Shown here: piece by piece, positions 61,061 through 64,000 of the stretch | How the letters are laid out: every line of letters starts with the position of its first letter | Numbering within the stretch: the first letter of the stretch is position 1 | Source: a virus | Strand: one strand, 5' to 3' | DNA length: 64,000 bases | IMG/VR virus record: IMGVR_UViG_3300025030_000041 | Coordinates: 64,001 to 128,000 of that record | Notes under the pieces: model-generated | What the model was told of the DNA's origin: nothing | The model's input: only the letters and a program-made list of their open reading frames with translations | Databases searched by the model: none | Program-made: the position numbers and the translations under genes

Positions 61061-61783
61061 ATGGATAAAATAAAAGGCGGAAAATCTGATAATATGAATC
61101 AAGATGATATTGCAAAAATGCATAAAGTTGAGGTAAACCATATTTTAAATCAGCTTGAACTAGGTATTCAAGTTGAGTTTGAGCATACTAATGATTATTA
61201 TCTTGCAAAAGAAATAGCATTAGACCATCTTTATGAAAATCCAAACTATTATACTGAAAGTAGGCCAAACAAGTGGGCAGAACAAGAATTAAAAAAAGAA
61301 AAAGTTTATGAATATGTAAAAACTTTCTCCCAATTTGTTAAAGAAAATGAAAATTCTTATATAAATATTCCAAATAATTTTAAATCAAGATTAGATATTG
61401 AGAAGAAAAAGTCAGAAGGCTATTTAAAAAGTCCTATTGAATATAAATTAAAAATAAAAATACTATCTGATTTTAATTATGCTTATAATAGATTTTTAGA
61501 AACTTTAGAATATAAACAAATATATGATGAAAATTCTAATGAAGCTGAAACTATTTTTAATAGTGACTTTAAAAATATTATATTAGATAGTTTAAAATCT
61601 ACATATTATTATTTTAGTCAAGGTAAATTTACAGATTTAAATAAAATCACGTTTGACGAATTTATAAGCATTTTTAATAGCGAATTAGATAAATTTAAGT
61701 ATACGGATTTTATAGAAAATACTAAAAACAGAATTAAATTAGCTGAAGATGTATCTAATTTAGTAAGTAATAAATTAAAATAA
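61061..61783 (+). CDS. DUF5661-type protein
   Basis: 240 aa. VNHILNQLELGIQVEFEHTN followed by DYYLAKEIALDHLYENPNYY is the DUF5661 signature (Gi.vE.EHt.d...A..Ia.dHL.E.p.YY). The C-terminal half is helical and unrecognised. Found in phages and mobile elements; function unknown. Confidence 0.6.
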   Translation: MDKIKGGKSDNMNQDDIAKMHKVEVNHILNQLELGIQVEFEHTNDYYLAKEIALDHLYENPNYYTESRPNKWAEQELKKEKVYEYVKTFSQFVKENENSYINIPNNFKSRLDIEKKKSEGYLKSPIEYKLKIKILSDFNYAYNRFLETLEYKQIYDENSNEAETIFNSDFKNIILDSLKSTYYYFSQGKFTDLNKITFDEFISIFNSELDKFKYTDFIENTKNRIKLAEDVSNLVSNKLK

Positions 61784-61791
61784 ATAATTAC

Positions 61792-62154
61792 ATGTTAAGA
61801 GAACTCCCATTTAGAGATGAATTAGACCCCAATTATTTAGTAGATCATGTTGAAATAAATGACGACGTTGAAGCTCTTATATATCAACTGCAAAGCATTA
61901 TGCTAACTAGCAAAGGAGAAGTCTTAGGAGCGTCAGACTTTGGAGCAAACTTAGAAGACTTATTATTTACGTTTAATGCTAATGAATTTACAATTAATAC
62001 TACTCTAAATAGCCAAACTTATTTATTTTGCAATTTAGCAGATAAATATAAAGTTAAATTTAGTACTAAATTTATTAAAGAAGGATTCCACGATGTTGGA
62101 TTAATAGACGCTAGTATAGAAGATAAGACCGTATTTGGCGTATTATTCAAATAA
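61792..62154 (+). CDS. Baseplate wedge protein (T4 gp25-like)
   Basis: 120 aa. SIMLTSKGEVLGASDFGANL then EDLLFTF matches the gp25 core (…RGE.lgdp.fG..ledllfe). gp25 is part of the inner wedge ring in contractile tails. Start preceded by AATAAATAATTAC, a late-box-like sequence. Confidence 0.72.
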   Translation: MLRELPFRDELDPNYLVDHVEINDDVEALIYQLQSIMLTSKGEVLGASDFGANLEDLLFTFNANEFTINTTLNSQTYLFCNLADKYKVKFSTKFIKEGFHDVGLIDASIEDKTVFGVLFK

Positions 62155-62232
62155 ATGAAAATGTATTATTTTTGTAAAATGGATAAACTGTATAAGATAC
62201 TATATGTAGGTGATACCCCCTATTTAAATTAA
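62155..62232 (+). CDS. Possible 25-aa peptide
   Basis: ATG directly after the gp25 stop; 25 codons (MKMYYFCKMDKLYKILYVGD ...) ending on TAA that overlaps the next ATG by one base. Tight coupling is suggestive, but coding status is uncertain. Confidence 0.3.
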   Translation: MKMYYFCKMDKLYKILYVGDTPYLN

Positions 62233-62357
62233 TGAAAAATTTTACTGAATTTTTAACTGAAATTTTTAATTCTACTACACAGATCAAGTGGGATAATTCA
62301 AAATACCCAGATTTAACTGGATATTTTATAAGTAAGGTTTTATATAAAAAAATATAA
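62232..62357 (+). CDS. Short gene with capsid-targeting-like leader, perhaps truncated
   Basis: 41 aa. MKNFTEFLTEIFNS begins like the leaders of the putative head proteins and has an LTE cut site; then IKWDNSKYPDLTGYFISKVL and an early stop. Either a tiny packaged peptide or the start of a truncated gene. Confidence 0.4.
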   Translation: MKNFTEFLTEIFNSTTQIKWDNSKYPDLTGYFISKVLYKKI

Positions 62358-62433
62358 AAATATTTAAATAAAAAGAAAAAAATAATAGTTTTTTAGATTT
62401 TTTTTTAAATTTCTAAATAAAATAAATAATATT

Positions 62434-62502
62434 ATGAAGTCTTACTCAAATAGAAGAAAACTAAATAAAATAAAAAAAGACTTAGAAACTACTACCGTCT
62501 AA
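62434..62502 (+). CDS. Possible 22-aa basic peptide upstream of the TnpB-like gene
   Basis: MKSYSNRRKLNKIKKDLETT then TV; strongly basic, ending 8 nt before the TnpB-like start and preceded by AATAAATAATATTATG. Could be a leader peptide or part of the element's 5' sequence. Confidence 0.3.
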   Translation: MKSYSNRRKLNKIKKDLETTTV

Positions 62503-62510
62503 CCTAACTC

Positions 62511-63872
62511 ATGCAAACTATTAAACTACCATACTATACGTCCTCTAACTCTGATAAATCTACTATTTTGTCATACCTTAAACAATACTCAAACTGCCTA
62601 CACTTTATGTTCAACCGTACAAATGATAACCTTTCTGAAACTACTATCAAACACCTACCAATCAATAATATACAACTGTTAGACAGCTGGTTTAAACAGT
62701 CTTGTGTGAAAGAGGCTACTCAAATTGCTACTACAAATAAAAATACTAAAGTAATATTTGGTGGAAAAAAGAATTTTTTCAACAGACTAAATAACAAAAT
62801 AACAAAAGACGAATACAAAATACTAAAACTTAGCCCTCTCTACTCTATAGGAGAAAAATCTAACCCTAGTGTAAAAGCTAACCGTAAATTTCATATAGAG
62901 CAAGACCTACTAAACATAACTTTCAAACCAAACAAACTTACCAAAATACCACTCAAACTTCCAATACTAAAACAAAACTACCTTAAAATACTCAAAACAC
63001 TATACCTTAGACAAGAACAAAAAAATATTTCTATAACCTATAAAATAGACACTAAATACATATACATATCTTTCGACGAAAAAGAACTATCAGTAAATCC
63101 TAATAGACCCTATACTGAAAACAGAGTACTATCTATAGACTTAAATCCTAACTATATAGGTTGGTCAATAGTTGATTGGTTGTCTGAGAGTGAGTTTAGG
63201 GTAGTAAAGAGTGGGGTATATTCGTTAAAATATTTAAATGATATAGAGAGGAAATTAAAGTTAAGTTCTAGTGATAGTAAGAGGAAGTATATTAGTGATA
63301 AGAGGAAGTGCGAGGTATTGGAGATATGTAAGAATTTGGTAGGTAAAGGTTTGTATTATGGAGTAGAAATAATTGGTATAGAGGATTTGAGTATTAGGGG
63401 GTCTGATAAGGGAAAGGGTAGGATGTTTAATAGGTTATGTAATAATAATTGGTTGAGGAATGATATTGTTAATAATATTGGTAAGAGGTGTAATATTTAT
63501 GGTATAAGGATGCAGAAAGTTAGGGCTGAGTATAGTAGTTTTGTAGGAAATATGGTATTTAGGGGGCTGAAACTACCTGATATGGTATTGAGTGCAATAG
63601 AGATAGGTAGAAGAGCTTATGAATATGTGAATCAATATATTAAGAAAATAAAAGATAAAAAAAAGAATATAATAATACCAAATGATAAATTCTATAAAGA
63701 TTTAGTAGTCAAGTCATTGGAAGAATTTGATATTAAATTTGAGTTTAGTAATTTGGTAGAGTTATATTACTTAGTAAAAAAGTCTAAAATTAGATATAGA
63801 CTTTCTTTAGAGGAGTTAGGTTTAAAGTTTTTGAGGCAAAGACATAAAAAATATGAGGCTATTATAATATAG
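62511..63872 (+). CDS. TnpB/Cas12-like RuvC nuclease of phage type
   Basis: 453 aa. RuvC-I is VLSIDLNPNYIGWSI (Asp210), RuvC-II is IIGIEDLSI (Glu291), RuvC-III is LKLPDMVLSAIEIGRRAYEY (Asp357), so the catalytic triad is intact. The CxxC zinc finger normally between II and III is missing (residues 338-356 have no Cys). No tnpA lies nearby. It resembles the TnpB-like proteins of large phages rather than an active IS605 element. Coding-strand composition flips from C-rich to G-rich at about 63160. Confidence 0.72.
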   Translation: MQTIKLPYYTSSNSDKSTILSYLKQYSNCLHFMFNRTNDNLSETTIKHLPINNIQLLDSWFKQSCVKEATQIATTNKNTKVIFGGKKNFFNRLNNKITKDEYKILKLSPLYSIGEKSNPSVKANRKFHIEQDLLNITFKPNKLTKIPLKLPILKQNYLKILKTLYLRQEQKNISITYKIDTKYIYISFDEKELSVNPNRPYTENRVLSIDLNPNYIGWSIVDWLSESEFRVVKSGVYSLKYLNDIERKLKLSSSDSKRKYISDKRKCEVLEICKNLVGKGLYYGVEIIGIEDLSIRGSDKGKGRMFNRLCNNNWLRNDIVNNIGKRCNIYGIRMQKVRAEYSSFVGNMVFRGLKLPDMVLSAIEIGRRAYEYVNQYIKKIKDKKKNIIIPNDKFYKDLVVKSLEEFDIKFEFSNLVELYYLVKKSKIRYRLSLEELGLKFLRQRHKKYEAIII

Positions 63873-64000
63873 TATTATATTTTTTAATATTTTTGATATT
63901 TAAATAAATCTAATCCTGACATTTTATTTTATACAACACACGAAGAAAAAAGACAAAACCGTTATGAAAATTTAACAGATTTTCTTTTACAAACTTAGAT

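Noticed and set aside
62511-63872. Active IS200/IS605 insertion sequence
   Set aside because: No TnpA gene, no recognised end hairpins, and the zinc-finger cysteines of mobile TnpB are lost.

Overview
This window is part of the genome of a large T4-like (contractile-tailed) bacteriophage, most likely infecting a Bacteroidota (Flavobacterium-type) host. T4-type hallmarks read from the proteins are: a gp23-like major capsid protein next to a gp21-like prohead protease; gp6-like and gp25-like baseplate proteins; a gp44-like clamp loader; an RNase H-type 5'-3' exonuclease; a family B DNA polymerase; and exact TATAAATA late-promoter boxes about 20 nt before late genes. The host inference rests on Bacteroidota-type -7 boxes (TAnnTTTG), almost no Shine-Dalgarno sequences, a histone H1-like protein, a YopX protein, and cassette types common in that phylum. 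The DNA is very AT-rich.

Layout. 1-2.3 kb: HAD hydrolase, two unknowns, 5'-3' exonuclease. 2.35-4.7 kb: a decayed host-type cheR fragment, then the first small-gene cassette array. 4.75-11.1 kb: accessory genes, a nucleotidyltransferase that needs a -1 frameshift, a sigma factor, the C-terminal half of a split DNA polymerase interrupted by a mini-intein, and a PD-(D/E)xK-like protein. 11.17-14.16 kb: second and third cassette arrays followed directly by a tyrosine recombinase. 14.2-17.85 kb: a 3'-5' exonuclease, YopX and membrane proteins. 17.9-21.3 kb (minus): two tandem paralogous homing-endonuclease-like genes. 21.4-43.9 kb (minus): capsid, protease-scaffold fusion and tail/baseplate genes, with five leucine-rich-repeat genes (and one deleted copy) interleaved among them. 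43.9-44.9 kb: clamp loader. 44.9-46.65 kb (minus): a fourth cassette array. 46.7-53.7 kb: an internal-protein-like metalloprotease, holin, DnaJ, MoxR ATPase, histone H1-like protein and VWA/metallopeptidase. 53.7-58.7 kb (minus): small accessory genes, a Dam-like methylase and a glucosaminidase. 58.9-62.4 kb (plus): UVR-motif protein and more virion genes including gp25. 62.4-63.9 kb: a TnpB-like nuclease gene.

Most notable: four arrays of promoterless mini-genes separated by about ten long imperfect hairpins. Each hairpin has an outer TAAC/GTTA pair, a stem of about 16-21 bp with unpaired bases on one side, and a loop of about 35-75 nt. This is the architecture of integron attC sites. Full promoter-bearing repeats head the arrays, and a shared 70-bp sequence on opposite strands closes two of them. 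A site-specific tyrosine recombinase closes a third. In most cassettes the start codon lies inside the hairpin loop and the core GTT is an in-frame Val codon, so exchange at the core would swap gene bodies behind a resident start. I infer a phage-borne integron-like cassette system; this is not proven.

Second theme: many proteins begin with a short amphipathic leader of the type MKHIKLFEQFISEE, resembling the T4 capsid-targeting sequence and followed by an [I/L]xE site that a gp21-type protease would cut. This predicts that the leucine-rich-repeat proteins, a zinc metalloprotease and others are packaged in the head.
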